From an uncultured bacterium (lineage in GTDB: Bacteria > Bacillota > Clostridia > Lachnospirales > Lachnospiraceae), in contig CAMTMP010000039.1 in the NCBI GenBank assembly GCA_947073545.1, positions 1 to 34,553 on the forward strand: DNA of 34,553 nucleotides, written 5' to 3'. The translations under genes and the position numbers were made by a program. A model generated the notes under the pieces. The model saw only the letters and a list, made by a program, of their open reading frames with translations, did not search any database and was not told the DNA's origin. This document shows, piece by piece, positions 8,167 to 15,979 of this stretch (positions within the stretch are counted from its first letter, which is position 1; each line of letters starts with the position of its first letter).

Positions 8167-9240
8167 CTAATCTCCGAAACTGATCCCCACCATCTTTGCC
8201 TCCTGAACAATGGTGGCATCAGGTGAAACCATTTTCAGCTTGCCAGCCACTTCCTCGAGCGGCACTCTCACGATCTCCCTGTTCTTATAGCCTACCATAA
8301 AGCCGTACTCGCCCTGCAGAATCAGCTTGCCGGCCTCCGCACCCAGTCTGGTAGCAAACACTCTGTCATAAGGACAAGGACTGCCGCCGCGCTGTGTGTG
8401 TCCGGGAACCGTAACACGCACGTCCATGCCTGTCTTTTTCATAATCTTATCCGCTATTTCATAGGAAACAGAAGGATAAGGATACTCCTTCATCTTCTCT
8501 TTGTATTCTTTCTTGGAAAGCTTCGCGTCCTCTTTGGAGATCGCGCCCTCCGCTACCGCCATGATCGTGAAACGGGAGCCTCTCTGGGAACGTGCTTTAA
8601 TCGCCTTGATGACTCTATCGATGTCATAGGGAATCTCAGGAATCAGAATGATATCCGCACCGCCTGCGATGCCGGCATTCAGCGTCAGCCAGCCAACTTT
8701 ATGTCCCATAACCTCCACAATGAAGATACGTCCGTGTGAGGACGCCGTGGTGTGAATGCAGTCGATGCAGTCCGTGGCGATATTCACCGCGCTCTGAAAA
8801 CCGAAAGTCATATCCGTTCCCCACAAGTCATTGTCTATGGTCTTTGGCAGCGTGATGACATTAAGCCCCTCCTCGCGGAGCATATTCGCCGTTTTATGGG
8901 TACCGTTGCCGCCCAAAATTACCATGCAGTCCAGCTTCAGCTTATGATAATTCTGCTTCATAGCCTCCACCTTATCCAGTCCGTTTTCGTCCGGCTCACG
9001 CATCAGCTTAAAAGGAGTTCTGGAACTGCCGAGAATGGTGCCGCCCTTCGTCAAAATGCCTGCGAAATCATGCCCCGTCAAAATCCGAAAATCCCCGTAA
9101 ATCAATCCCTTATAGCCATCCAGAAAACCGTAAATCTCCACATCTTCGCTGCTACAGGAAAGGCACTTCACCACACCTCTCATGGCAGCATTCAAAGCCT
9201 GACAATCCCCACCGCTGGTCAACATTCCGATTCTCTTCAT
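8167..9240 (-). CDS. pfkA: 6-phosphofructokinase, non-classical active-site type
   Basis: This is a 357-residue enzyme of the PFK family, which phosphorylates fructose 6-phosphate in glycolysis. Motifs are TSGGDCQALNAAMR (8-21), GGNGTHK (110-116), PKTIDND with the catalytic Asp (132-138), the MGHKVGWL region and the GHTQRGG substrate loop. E. coli ATP-PFK has GGDGS and PGTIDND. Here Gly at the '104' position favours ATP while Lys in PKTIDND is typical of PPi-type or mixed enzymes, and the Asp of GGDG is Asn. The phosphoryl donor is therefore uncertain from sequence. AAGGAGG lies about 7 nt upstream of the start. It sits between tadA and dnaX, an unusual place. Confidence 0.93.
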   Translation of the reverse strand: MKRIGMLTSGGDCQALNAAMRGVVKCLSCSSEDVEIYGFLDGYKGLIYGDFRILTGHDFAGILTKGGTILGSSRTPFKLMREPDENGLDKVEAMKQNYHKLKLDCMVILGGNGTHKTANMLREEGLNVITLPKTIDNDLWGTDMTFGFQSAVNIATDCIDCIHTTASSHGRIFIVEVMGHKVGWLTLNAGIAGGADIILIPEIPYDIDRVIKAIKARSQRGSRFTIMAVAEGAISKEDAKLSKKEYKEKMKEYPYPSVSYEIADKIMKKTGMDVRVTVPGHTQRGGSPCPYDRVFATRLGAEAGKLILQGEYGFMVGYKNREIVRVPLEEVAGKLKMVSPDATIVQEAKMVGISFGD

Positions 9241-9281
9241 CCCGCATCCTCCTTACTATACCCTTTACGCAAAATTTTTCT

Positions 9282-9354
9282 GGAAAACGCCTTTTTCTTG
9301 GCATTCTCCTGTGTGAGAAAGCCTGTAAAGCAGATGTAAGCCTTCTTTTCACAC
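9282..9354. repeat. palindromic intergenic element, short copy
   Basis: This second copy of the element at 6331-6442 lies between tadA and the phosphofructokinase gene. It shares 21 identical bases (9300-9320) and the following GYAAAGCAGA block. It keeps the outer arms GTGTGAGAA (9311-9319) and TTTTCACAC (9346-9354, one mismatch), and the first hairpin in degraded form (AACGCC/GGC). The inner AGTACTTCT hairpin is missing. Confidence 0.75.
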
Positions 9355-9403
9355 GCTCCACATACAATTATAGCGTATTTCTCCACGCGTCACAACTTTT
9401 ATT

Positions 9404-9961
9404 TCACAGATTTTCCTCTCCGGCAGCCTTCTCCCCGTCGTCCATTTTTATCTGTAAAACCGCTTCCGCCGCCTGCATTTCCCTGCGCCGCTGTTTTTCT
9501 ATCCGGTTTCTCTCTCGCAGCTCTTGAAAGAATTTTTTCAGAATCGTCTGACATTCCTCCTCCAGAATGCCTCTGCGCACAATCACCTGATGGTTGAACG
9601 CCTGCATTTCCAGAATATTCAGAATCGAGCCGCCACATCCCGCTTTCGGATTCATGGCCCCTATCACCGTCTCCGTCACCCGCGCCTGCACAATTGCTCC
9701 GGCACACATCTGACATGGTTCTAACGTCACATAGAGCGTACACTCCTCAAGCCGCCAGTCCTTCATCGCCCGGCTCGCCTTATTGATTGCCGTAATCTCC
9801 GCATGGGCCAGCGTATTCTTGTCTGTGTTGCGGCGGTTGTACCCTCTGCCGATGATCTTGTCCTGATATACAATCACACAGCCGATCGGCACCTCCCCGA
9901 GCGCATATGCCTTTTTCGCCTGCTTTATGGCTTCCTTCATATACTTTTCATCCTGTGTCAT
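9404..9961 (-). CDS. tadA: tRNA adenosine(34) deaminase TadA
   Basis: The 185-residue zinc deaminase converts A34 to inosine in tRNA-Arg(ACG), allowing wobble reading of CGN codons. Zinc and catalytic residues are present: H53-A-E55 (TLAHAEITAI) and the PCQMC motif with C83 and C86. The fold continues through VIGAMNPKAGCGGS. A charged C-terminal tail of about 30 residues extends past the usual end. The start is preceded by GGGAGGA 5 nt upstream and an extended -10 promoter lies about 100 nt upstream. In Bacillus the gene also neighbours tRNA-Ser, SRP RNA and dnaX, which matches this locus. Confidence 0.96.
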   Translation of the reverse strand: MTQDEKYMKEAIKQAKKAYALGEVPIGCVIVYQDKIIGRGYNRRNTDKNTLAHAEITAINKASRAMKDWRLEECTLYVTLEPCQMCAGAIVQARVTETVIGAMNPKAGCGGSILNILEMQAFNHQVIVRRGILEEECQTILKKFFQELRERNRIEKQRRREMQAAEAVLQIKMDDGEKAAGEENL

Positions 9962-10055
9962 GCCGTCCTCCCTGTGCGGGCGTCATTTTTCCAAACATAA
10001 ATCTGCGCACCACCTGGTCGCACCCGCTCAATAATCCCCTGCTGCCACCGCGTAC

Positions 10056-10064
10056 ATTATATCA
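10056..10064 (-). promoter_or_regulatory. extended -10 promoter upstream of tadA
   Basis: On the minus strand TGATATAAT (TG-A-TATAAT; the TATAAT is the complement of 10056-10061). A weak -35-like TTTCCT is 17 nt upstream. It is likely the start of the leftward tadA transcript, divergent from tRNA-Ser. Confidence 0.6.
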
Positions 10065-10160
10065 TATCAGATACACAAAGGAAATTCATTGATTACAGCC
10101 GCCAAACAACACATTCTCTGCGCCTTCCAAAAGATTTTACAAAAGATTTTGAAAAAGCAG

Positions 10161-10189
10161 TAGACAAGGATTCCATTTCAACATATAAT
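10161..10189 (+). promoter_or_regulatory. promoter of tRNA-Ser
   Basis: TAGACA (10161-10166), 17 nt, TATAAT (10184-10189), ending 11 nt before the mature tRNA 5' end. Upstream there is an A/T-rich direct repeat (two CAAAAGATTTT-like units around 10125-10151) that could act as an UP element. Confidence 0.8.
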
Positions 10190-10200
10190 CTTATTCGTAC

Positions 10201-10286
10201 GGAGATGTATCGAAGTGGTCATAACGGGGCGCACTCGAAATGCGTTAGCCCTCCGGGGCACGAGGGTTCGAATCCCTCCATCTCCG
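10201..10286 (+). tRNA. tRNA-Ser (anticodon CGA)
   Basis: The 86-nt class II tRNA has acceptor arms GGAGATG (10201-10207) and CATCTCC (10279-10285) with discriminator G10286. The anticodon loop is CTCGAAA with CGA at 10236-10238. It has the long variable arm typical of serine tRNAs (TAGCCCTCCGGGGCA region) and a T-arm GAGGGTTCGAATCCCTC. It reads UCG codons. CCA is not encoded. Confidence 0.95.
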
Positions 10287-10289
10287 CTG

Positions 10290-10319
10290 AAAAGCCGAAG
10301 CTTCTGCCTCGGCTTTTTG
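10290..10319 (+). terminator. terminator after tRNA-Ser
   Basis: AAAGCCGA (10291-10298) pairs with TCGGCTTT (10309-10316) around a 10-nt loop and runs into TTTTT. It is a standard intrinsic terminator 4 nt after the tRNA. Confidence 0.85.
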
Positions 10320-10350
10320 TGTGCACGCGGGACTTAAAGCCGCGGAAAAG

Positions 10351-10379
10351 TTGACAAACCTAAAAAAAAACAGTATACT
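10351..10379 (+). promoter_or_regulatory. promoter of SRP RNA
   Basis: TTGACA (10351-10356), 17 nt containing a run of nine A, then TATACT (10374-10379). Transcription would start near 10386, where the RNA's terminal helix begins. Confidence 0.88.
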
Positions 10380-10385
10380 GATTAA

Positions 10386-10652
10386 ACCGTGCAGCCGGGG
10401 CGTTAGCGGTGCCCTGTACCCACAATCCGCTCTAGTGGGGGTGATGCTTTATCGAGGGCCTGCGTCTGCGTAGCTGCCCTTTATAAGTGGCGTTGAAGTT
10501 TGGGTCTTACGCAATGAGAATCCATGAACCGTGTCAGGGTGGGAACACAGCAGCACTAAGTGGAACCTTTCATGTGCCGTGAGGGTGCCTGGCGGAGTTA
10601 ACTGTAAAGGTAACGTACATGGGTTACGGCTCGACATAAAGCGCACGGTTTT
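10386..10652 (+). ncRNA. ffs: signal recognition particle RNA (large, Alu-domain type)
   Basis: This is an RNA of about 265 nt. The conserved domain IV is clear: GTCAGG...GGAAC...AGCAGCA (10533-10555), the Ffh-binding loop, with the complementary return strand through GGGTGCCTGGCGG. The 5' Alu-domain motif GGGCGTTAGCGGTGCCCTGTACCC lies at about 10398-10421. The ends pair (AACCGTGC at 10385-10392 with GCACGGTT at 10643-10650) and a short T-run follows. It forms the ribonucleoprotein with Ffh that targets membrane proteins co-translationally. The long form with Alu domain is typical of Bacillus/Clostridia. Confidence 0.95.
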
Positions 10653-10702
10653 GGATTTTCAGACAAAATTCCGTCCTTGACACACTGTATAGAAAATCAG
10701 AA

Positions 10703-11644
10703 ATGAAAAACAAAAATCAGAACATTCATGAAAATGAAACTTGGCCCGGGCTGTCAGACTGTACGCTCTGTCCAAGGGAATGTCACGTCAACAGAAACGC
10801 CGGCGAAATCGGTTACTGCGGGCAAAACGCAAGGCTTACAGCCGCGAGAGCAGCCCTCCATTTCTGGGAAGAGCCATGTCTGTCCGGCACGAACGGTTCC
10901 GGCGCTGTTTTTTTCGGCGGCTGCAATCTGCGCTGCGTATACTGCCAGAACCACGAAATCGCGCAGAGCAGGGCTGGCCGGGAAATTACCCTGTCCCGCC
11001 TGTCCGGCGTCTTTCTGGAACTGCAGGAAAAGGGTGCGCACAACATCAATCTCGTCACGCCGACCCATTTTGTCCCCCAGATCATAACCGCATTGCAAAC
11101 GGCAAAACAACAGGGCTTACGCCTCCCCGTTGTCTATAATACCTCCGCCTACGAAAAGGTGGAAACGCTCCGTATGCTGGAGGGATTGGTTGATATCTAT
11201 CTTCCCGATTTAAAATACCGCGATCCGGTTCTGAGCGAAGCCTATTCCCATGCCGCCGATTACTTTGATGCAGCAGCCTCCGCCATCGCTGAGATGGTTC
11301 GCCAGGTCGGCGCTCCCGTCTTTACAAACGGCGAGGATTCGCTGATGCAGCGCGGCGTGATCGTTCGTCACCTGCTTTTGCCGGGCTGCGCCAAAGACAG
11401 TCGGCAAATTTTGCGCTATCTTCATGAAACCTTTAAAAACGACATATATATCTGTATTATGAATCAGTATACGCCGCTTTCTCAGGTTTCCGATATCCCC
11501 CTTCTGAACCGGCGGGTACTCGATGAAGAATACAGCCGCATCGTTGACTACGCCATCCGAATCGGCATTGAAAACGGCTTTATTCAAGAAGGGGAAACCG
11601 CCTCGGAAAGTTTTATACCCGCCTTCGATTATGAGGGAATCTGA
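10703..11644 (+). CDS. radical SAM protein, PflX-type (COG1313-like)
   Basis: This 313-residue protein has the radical-SAM cluster motif C74-NLR-C78-VY-C81 inside GGCNLRCVYCQNHEI. An N-terminal four-Cys cluster precedes it (C20, C23, C27, C39: CTLCPREC...GYCG). These are hallmarks of the uncharacterised PflX family, relatives of pyruvate formate-lyase activase. The PTHFVP and YLPDLKY motifs are also family features. It should cleave S-adenosylmethionine to a radical; the target is unknown. It starts about 50 nt after SRP RNA with only a poor ribosome site (AATCAGAA), so low expression or read-through is likely. It converges on the next gene with a 4-nt gap. Confidence 0.85.
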   Translation: MKNKNQNIHENETWPGLSDCTLCPRECHVNRNAGEIGYCGQNARLTAARAALHFWEEPCLSGTNGSGAVFFGGCNLRCVYCQNHEIAQSRAGREITLSRLSGVFLELQEKGAHNINLVTPTHFVPQIITALQTAKQQGLRLPVVYNTSAYEKVETLRMLEGLVDIYLPDLKYRDPVLSEAYSHAADYFDAAASAIAEMVRQVGAPVFTNGEDSLMQRGVIVRHLLLPGCAKDSRQILRYLHETFKNDIYICIMNQYTPLSQVSDIPLLNRRVLDEEYSRIVDYAIRIGIENGFIQEGETASESFIPAFDYEGI

Positions 11645-11648
11645 CCCC

Positions 11649-12869
11649 TCAGATCTCCACCTTCCGCAAATAATAGCCAAACTCGCCCGGCTTCGACTCC
11701 CCTCTTTCACACTCGAACGCCTCGAAGCCAAACATCAGCGCCACCATTTTTTCCCTTTCGTAGAAAACGCCGGGCACTCCCAGATAATACGTTTCTCCCT
11801 CTTTTCCTAAAATGACATGACGATAATTGTAGAACCCGTGCAGCAGAAAACTGTTGTTTACCAGATGCTGGTATTTCCCGGAAAGAATGATAAAATCCTT
11901 CGGATTCAGCTTCACATAGACACGCCCGTCTCCGTAGGGATGAATGTTGTCGTAGGTGTCTAGAATCTGCTCCCACTTATCTTCTTTCAGCCCTTCTATG
12001 ACAAGGGCATCCGCCATCAGGGGCTTCTGCGGCCCTTCCGTCGCGCTGCTCTTCCCCCGTCCACCCTGTTTCTGGACTACGATGCGTTCTATTCTTTGCT
12101 GCTCCTGCTGCACGACCGATTCCGCCAGCGAAGCGGTCGTCTCTGCGGTGGCAGGCGGCTCCGGCCGGGTCATGCCCTGCTCTGCCGCACCATGCGGTTC
12201 CAGCCGCGCTGCCTCCGGTTCTGCCTCACCATACGCTTCCTGCCGGGACACGCCCTGCTCTGCCGCACCATGCGGTTCCGGCCACGCTGCACCCGGTTCT
12301 GTCTCACCATACGCTTCCTGCCGGGACACGCCCTGCTCTGCCGCACCATGCGGTTCCGGCCGCGCTGCACCAGGTTCCGCCTCACCATACGCCTCCTGCC
12401 GAGACATACCCGTCACTGCCGTGCCATACGGTTCCGGCCGCGCTGCGCTTACACCCGCTGCCGCCTGCCTCTCCGAACGGGATGCGGCCCGCTCCTCAGA
12501 CGTCGGCTGTTCCCTCAAATCCCGCTCTCTGCCACCGAATCCTTCCTGCCTTACAGCCTCCTTGCTGACTCCCTCTACCAGATAGCCGCCCGGCAGCATA
12601 ATCTGCAGGCGGATCTGCCGCAGAGAGTCCGGCTCCTGTTTTTCCCACTTTCCTCCTCCTTCCCGAACTGTAATCCCGTCTTCCTCTTTCCAGTCCGCTC
12701 CATTGTAATAGCGCACGGGATATTTGCCGTTTATGGAATGCGGCACATTTTTAATTACAAGCGATAGGTTCCCTTCCTTGTCCCTCTTTTCCACCTTGAG
12801 AAAGCCCGCGCTCCCCAGACGGTCTCCATCCTTATACAAACCTAAATATATGATTTCCTTCTGATACAT
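11649..12869 (-). CDS. uncharacterised protein with 26-residue tandem repeat
   Basis: The 406-residue protein is of unknown function. An N-terminal domain (about 1-110, beginning MYQKEIIYLGLYKDG) and a conserved-looking C-terminal domain (about 290-406: KLNPKDFIILSGKYQHLVNN, GFYNYRHVILG, YYLGVPGVFYEREKMVALMFGF) flank a low-complexity middle. The middle holds three full copies and one partial copy of a 26-residue unit AARPEPHGAAEQGVSRQEAY+GEAEPG (about 142-237). The C-terminal domain resembles one I have seen in Lachnospiraceae proteins (possibly DUF6128; unsure). There is no signal peptide or TM. Start chosen at 12869 because GGAGG lies 5 nt upstream; the longer frame to 12917 has no ribosome site. 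It has one close neighbour only, convergent. Confidence 0.7.
   Translation of the reverse strand: MYQKEIIYLGLYKDGDRLGSAGFLKVEKRDKEGNLSLVIKNVPHSINGKYPVRYYNGADWKEEDGITVREGGGKWEKQEPDSLRQIRLQIMLPGGYLVEGVSKEAVRQEGFGGRERDLREQPTSEERAASRSERQAAAGVSAARPEPYGTAVTGMSRQEAYGEAEPGAARPEPHGAAEQGVSRQEAYGETEPGAAWPEPHGAAEQGVSRQEAYGEAEPEAARLEPHGAAEQGMTRPEPPATAETTASLAESVVQQEQQRIERIVVQKQGGRGKSSATEGPQKPLMADALVIEGLKEDKWEQILDTYDNIHPYGDGRVYVKLNPKDFIILSGKYQHLVNNSFLLHGFYNYRHVILGKEGETYYLGVPGVFYEREKMVALMFGFEAFECERGESKPGEFGYYLRKVEI
12159..12446. repeat. 78-bp tandem repeat (about 3.7 copies)
   Basis: In-frame minisatellite coding for the 26-residue units of the gene at 11649-12869. The copies at about 12213-12290 and 12291-12368 differ at only a few bases; the outer copies are more diverged. 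The 78-bp period preserves reading frame, so copy number can vary without breaking the protein. Confidence 0.9.
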
Positions 12870-12885
12870 AACAACCTCCGTTCCG

Positions 12886-13182
12886 GAGCGTCCGGGCCAC
12901 CTGACGACGCAAATCACAGATTTATAATTCCTCTGTTCCTAATATATGCGCGCTCCTCCTTACATAGAACCGAAACTTTGCTTATCCATAAGCAGATTTG
13001 AAATACGCTCCATAAGTCGTCATCACCAACACTACACACAAACGCGAAAGCCAACTCTTCTTATAACCGCAAAGAGGACCGCCCGCAAGGCAGTCCCCTC
13101 ATACTTTTCATTCAAAAAACCGGCGCAGCCAATCAGTCCCGCACACGGCATGTCCCTAATTTTCCTCTCCTGCAAACGCGAA
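12886..13182. other. intergenic region with a palindrome and a hairpin
   Basis: There is no gene. A 7-bp-arm palindrome TGCTTAT-CC-ATAAGCA lies at 12979-12994, upstream of the repeat-protein gene, and might be an operator. A longer imperfect hairpin lies at 13074-13100 (GAGGAC.GCC ... GGC.GTCCCCTC) just past the PucR-type gene. On the minus strand it is followed by TCTTTG, so it may be that gene's terminator, though the T-run is poor. Confidence 0.45.
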
Positions 13183-14271
13183 TCAATAATCCAGCGAATC
13201 CAGATATCTCATATAGTTCACTACCATCAGCGCAATCTTGAACGTCAACGCATCGTCAAACACGCGGATATCCAATCCCGTGCTCTTCTGCAGTTTCTCG
13301 ATCCGGTACACCAATGTATTGCGGTGCACATAGAGCTGTCTTGACGTCTCGGACACGTTGAGGTTATTCTCAAAGAACTTGTTAATCGTTGTCAGGGTTT
13401 CATCATCCAGCTCCGCCGGAACATTCGATCCAAAAATTTCATCGATAAACAGCCTGCACAAATTGATCGGAAGCTGGTAAATCAATCGGCCGATACCCAG
13501 CATATTATAAGCCGTCACCTTTTTCTCCGCATAGAAGATCTTGCCCACGTCGAGGGCCATCTTGGCCTCTTTGTAGGACTTCGACACTTCCTTAAGCTCT
13601 TCTACGATCGTACCGTAAGCAACGCGCACATTGAGCATCGCTTCCATGTTCATCATATCCGCAATTGTGTCGGCAATCTGCTCCAGCCTTTCATAGCCAT
13701 CCTCGGGGTTAAGGGCCTTAATCAGAATCACATCACTCTCATCTACCGCTGTAATATAATCTCCCGCCTGAGCCGTGAACATACCGTTCAAAAGCTCCAT
13801 CGCCGTGCCGTCCTTCTCTTTATCCGTTTCAACCAGAAACACCGCGCGTGGAACAGCCGCCTCTATGTGCAGCTTCTTCGCCCTATTGTAGATATCCACC
13901 AGAAGCATATTATCGAGCAGAAGGTTCTGGAAAAAGTTATTTCGGTCATACCGCTCCTTGTAGGCAACAATCAAATGCTGGAGCTGGCTGACGGCGATCC
14001 TGCCCATCATGTAAGTGTCCTCGCTGCCGCCCTTTGCATCCAGAACAAAAAGCACTTCCTCCTCATCCATAACCTTGAGAAGATGGTGTATCCCGATCAC
14101 CTGACTATCGGCGGGAGACTCCACAAATCCCGCAATCAACGACGGGGAAATATCGTCTGTCTCAAAGGTCGCCGCGATCTCCTTCCCTTCCGGATCCCAC
14201 ACCGCAAGGGATACCTTAGAAATCGCCGAGAGCTCCTCTATACTGGCCTTAATAATCTGACTTGAAATCAT
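13183..14271 (-). CDS. PucR/CdaR-like transcriptional regulator
   Basis: This 362-residue protein has the layout of the sugar-diacid/purine regulator group. An N-terminal sensor region begins with MISSQIIKASIEELSAISKVSLAVWDPEGK. A central GGDEF-like domain follows (about 140-280, HIEAAVPRAVFLVETDK... RVAYGTIVEELKEVSKSYKEAK) without catalytic motifs. The C-terminal PucR helix-turn-helix is about 300-350 (FFENNLNVSETSRQLYVHRNTLVYRIEKLQKSTGLDIR). The gene follows the ABC ATPase gene by 71 nt in the same direction, with a hairpin between. GGAGG lies 5 nt upstream of the start. It probably controls a carbohydrate uptake function; the ligand is unknown. Confidence 0.85.
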   Translation of the reverse strand: MISSQIIKASIEELSAISKVSLAVWDPEGKEIAATFETDDISPSLIAGFVESPADSQVIGIHHLLKVMDEEEVLFVLDAKGGSEDTYMMGRIAVSQLQHLIVAYKERYDRNNFFQNLLLDNMLLVDIYNRAKKLHIEAAVPRAVFLVETDKEKDGTAMELLNGMFTAQAGDYITAVDESDVILIKALNPEDGYERLEQIADTIADMMNMEAMLNVRVAYGTIVEELKEVSKSYKEAKMALDVGKIFYAEKKVTAYNMLGIGRLIYQLPINLCRLFIDEIFGSNVPAELDDETLTTINKFFENNLNVSETSRQLYVHRNTLVYRIEKLQKSTGLDIRVFDDALTFKIALMVVNYMRYLDSLDY

Positions 14272-14296
14272 ATATTCCTCCGCTATTTATAATGCA

Positions 14297-14328
14297 CAAA
14301 GGAGAGGGATGCTTACGCCTCCCTCCCC
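14297..14328 (-). terminator. possible attenuator between ABC ATPase and regulator genes
   Basis: On the minus strand GGGGAGGGA pairs with TCCCTCTCC (complements of 14320-14328 and 14301-14309; one G-T pair) around a 10-nt loop, followed by TTTG. It is a strong stem with a short T-run, so partial termination is plausible; it could make the regulator less abundant than the ATPase. Confidence 0.4.
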
Positions 14329-14342
14329 TGCAGTCATTTCTG

Positions 14343-15452
14343 TTAGTTAGTGATGGTCTGCTCTGTCTCTTTGTCAAATACGTGAATCTTCTCAACATCG
14401 AAGGCAAACTTAACTGTATCGCCGGGTCTTGCCGTTGTACGGGAATCTACTCTTGCGGTAATCGGGAACTCAGCGAGATCAAAGTATAAGTAAACCTCTG
14501 CGCCAAGCAGCTCGTAAACCTTAATGGTAGACTCGAATACGCACTTAGCCGTCTCGATAAACATCTCGGAATCATATACATCCTCAGGACGGATACCGAA
14601 TGTAACGGTCTTGCCTACATAACCGCCGTCGATCAGCTTCTTGGACTTAGCGGGCGGTAACGGAATGGTCTGGCCTGCAACCTTAAGGTTTGCAGTATCA
14701 CCGTTTTTCTCAACAACCGCGTCAAGGAAATTCATCTGCGGTGATCCCATAAATCCTGCTACGAACAGGTTCTGGGGCTTCTGATATAAGTTCTGGGGGG
14801 TATCAACCTGCTGTACCACGCCGTCCTTCATAACAACGATTCTGGTACCGAGGGTCATAGCCTCTGTCTGGTCATGTGTTACATAGATAATGGTGGTGCC
14901 CAGTCTCTGATGCAGCTTAGAAATCTCAACACGCATCTGCACACGGAGCTTCGCATCCAAGTTGGACAGCGGCTCATCCATCAGGAATACCTTAGGGTTA
15001 CGAACGATAGCACGACCCATAGCCACACGCTGTCTCTGACCGCCGGAAAGAGCCTTCGGCTTACGATCAAGCAGAGCGGTCAGATCAAGGATCTTTGCTG
15101 CCTCTTTCACCATCTTATCGATCTCATCCTTCGGAACCTTTCTCAGCTTAAGGCCAAATGCCATGTTGTCATACACGGACATATGCGGATACAGAGCGTA
15201 GTTCTGGAATACCATCGCAATATCTCTGTCCTTAGGTTCAACATCGTTGACAACTCTGTCACCGATCTTCAGCTCACCGGAGGAAATGTCCTCCAAACCG
15301 GCAATCATACGAAGGGTGGTAGACTTACCGCAGCCCGAAGGGCCTACGAAAATGATAAACTCCTGATCTGCGATTTCAAGGTTGAAATCTTTTACTGCCT
15401 CGAATCCGTTAGGGTATACCTTGCAAACATTCTTCAAAGATAAACTTGCCAT
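14343..15452 (-). CDS. sugar ABC transporter ATP-binding protein (MsmK/UgpC/MalK type)
   Basis: The 369-residue ATPase has Walker [10 protein letters not shown] (37-45), Q-loop ([10 protein letters not shown]), signature LSGGQ (135-139), Walker B VFLMDE (155-160) and H-loop His193. A C-terminal regulatory TOBE region (about 240-369) includes the GIRPEDV motif. This is the CUT1 class ATPase that powers oligosaccharide uptake. No permease or binding-protein genes are adjacent, which fits the shared multitask ATPase (MsmK) of Firmicutes that serves several transporters. AGGAGG lies upstream of ATG. The promoter region has a -10-like TATACT and an 11-bp direct repeat. Confidence 0.93.
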   Translation of the reverse strand: MASLSLKNVCKVYPNGFEAVKDFNLEIADQEFIIFVGPSGCGKSTTLRMIAGLEDISSGELKIGDRVVNDVEPKDRDIAMVFQNYALYPHMSVYDNMAFGLKLRKVPKDEIDKMVKEAAKILDLTALLDRKPKALSGGQRQRVAMGRAIVRNPKVFLMDEPLSNLDAKLRVQMRVEISKLHQRLGTTIIYVTHDQTEAMTLGTRIVVMKDGVVQQVDTPQNLYQKPQNLFVAGFMGSPQMNFLDAVVEKNGDTANLKVAGQTIPLPPAKSKKLIDGGYVGKTVTFGIRPEDVYDSEMFIETAKCVFESTIKVYELLGAEVYLYFDLAEFPITARVDSRTTARPGDTVKFAFDVEKIHVFDKETEQTITN

Positions 15453-15527
15453 GATAGCCTCCTAATTATAATTTTTTATTTTTTTCATCCGTAGTAGTCG
15501 TTCCCCGGACGATTAATTCTGTAGACT

Positions 15528-15533
15528 AGTATA
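15528..15533 (-). promoter_or_regulatory. -10 element of the ABC ATPase gene
   Basis: TATACT on the minus strand, about 75 nt upstream of the start codon. The -35 position holds only a poor match (TGGTAA at 17 nt), which suggests activator dependence. Confidence 0.45.
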
Positions 15534-15572
15534 ACGAACTTTTGTCCCCTTTACCATACCACTATTCCACAA

Positions 15573-15602
15573 AGATTTTGCTTCACATTGTAGATTTTGC
15601 TT
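15573..15602. promoter_or_regulatory. 11-bp direct repeat, candidate activator site
   Basis: AGATTTTGCTT occurs at 15573-15583 and again at 15592-15602, a 19-bp period (about two helical turns). It lies about 40 to 75 bp upstream of the -10 of the ABC ATPase gene. Same-face spacing and position fit a transcription activator; the bound protein is not known. The rest of 15453-15763 shows no gene. Confidence 0.5.
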
Positions 15603-15763
15603 ACTTTATTAAATTTTTTTTAAGACGCACGGCAATTTGCCTAAGAATATACCGCTTTCCTGTGCACATTGACTAAACGTTGTCTATCGGCATCCAAACG
15701 GAGTCCACCACCCGTCGGCCTTTGTCATTACACATTCTGGCACCGGTCTCTCTTAGCGCCCTT

Positions 15764-15979
15764 TTACGCGGTCCTGCACCCCTTCACCTCATAACCGGCC
15801 TCTGTCACGGCGCTGCTAAGCGTCTCATCCGCAATCTCGTTCTCCATCGTCACCGTCGCCTGCTTATTTTCCAGACTGACTTCCACGGCCGTCACCCCGG
15901 CAACGCCCTCCAGCGCTTTCTGCACATGCGCCTGACACTTCCCGCACATCATTCCCTCCACATCCAACACTTTAATCAT
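15764..15979 (-). CDS. possible internally initiated CopZ-like copper chaperone
   Basis: The last 71 codons of copA begin with an ATG at 15979 that has AAGGAG 9 nt upstream (complement of 15989-15994). The resulting 71-residue product, [19 protein letters not shown] to the shared stop, has the full length and betaalphabetabetaalphabeta pattern of a free-standing CopZ/Atx1 chaperone (usually 68-70 residues) with the Cu-binding MxCxxC (MMCGKC). I infer that copA and a downstream copZ were joined by loss of copA's stop codon, leaving copZ's initiation signals intact. Whether the internal start is used cannot be seen from sequence; the A/G-rich codons for Lys/Glu also make SD-like strings by chance. 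Confidence 0.45.
   Translation of the reverse strand: MIKVLDVEGMMCGKCQAHVQKALEGVAGVTAVEVSLENKQATVTMENEIADETLSSAVTEAGYEVKGCRTA

Noticed and set aside
12170..12388. Short minus-strand frame with Arg-rich repeats opposite and within the 78-bp repeat
   Set aside because: It is an out-of-frame reading of the same tandem repeat inside the real gene.
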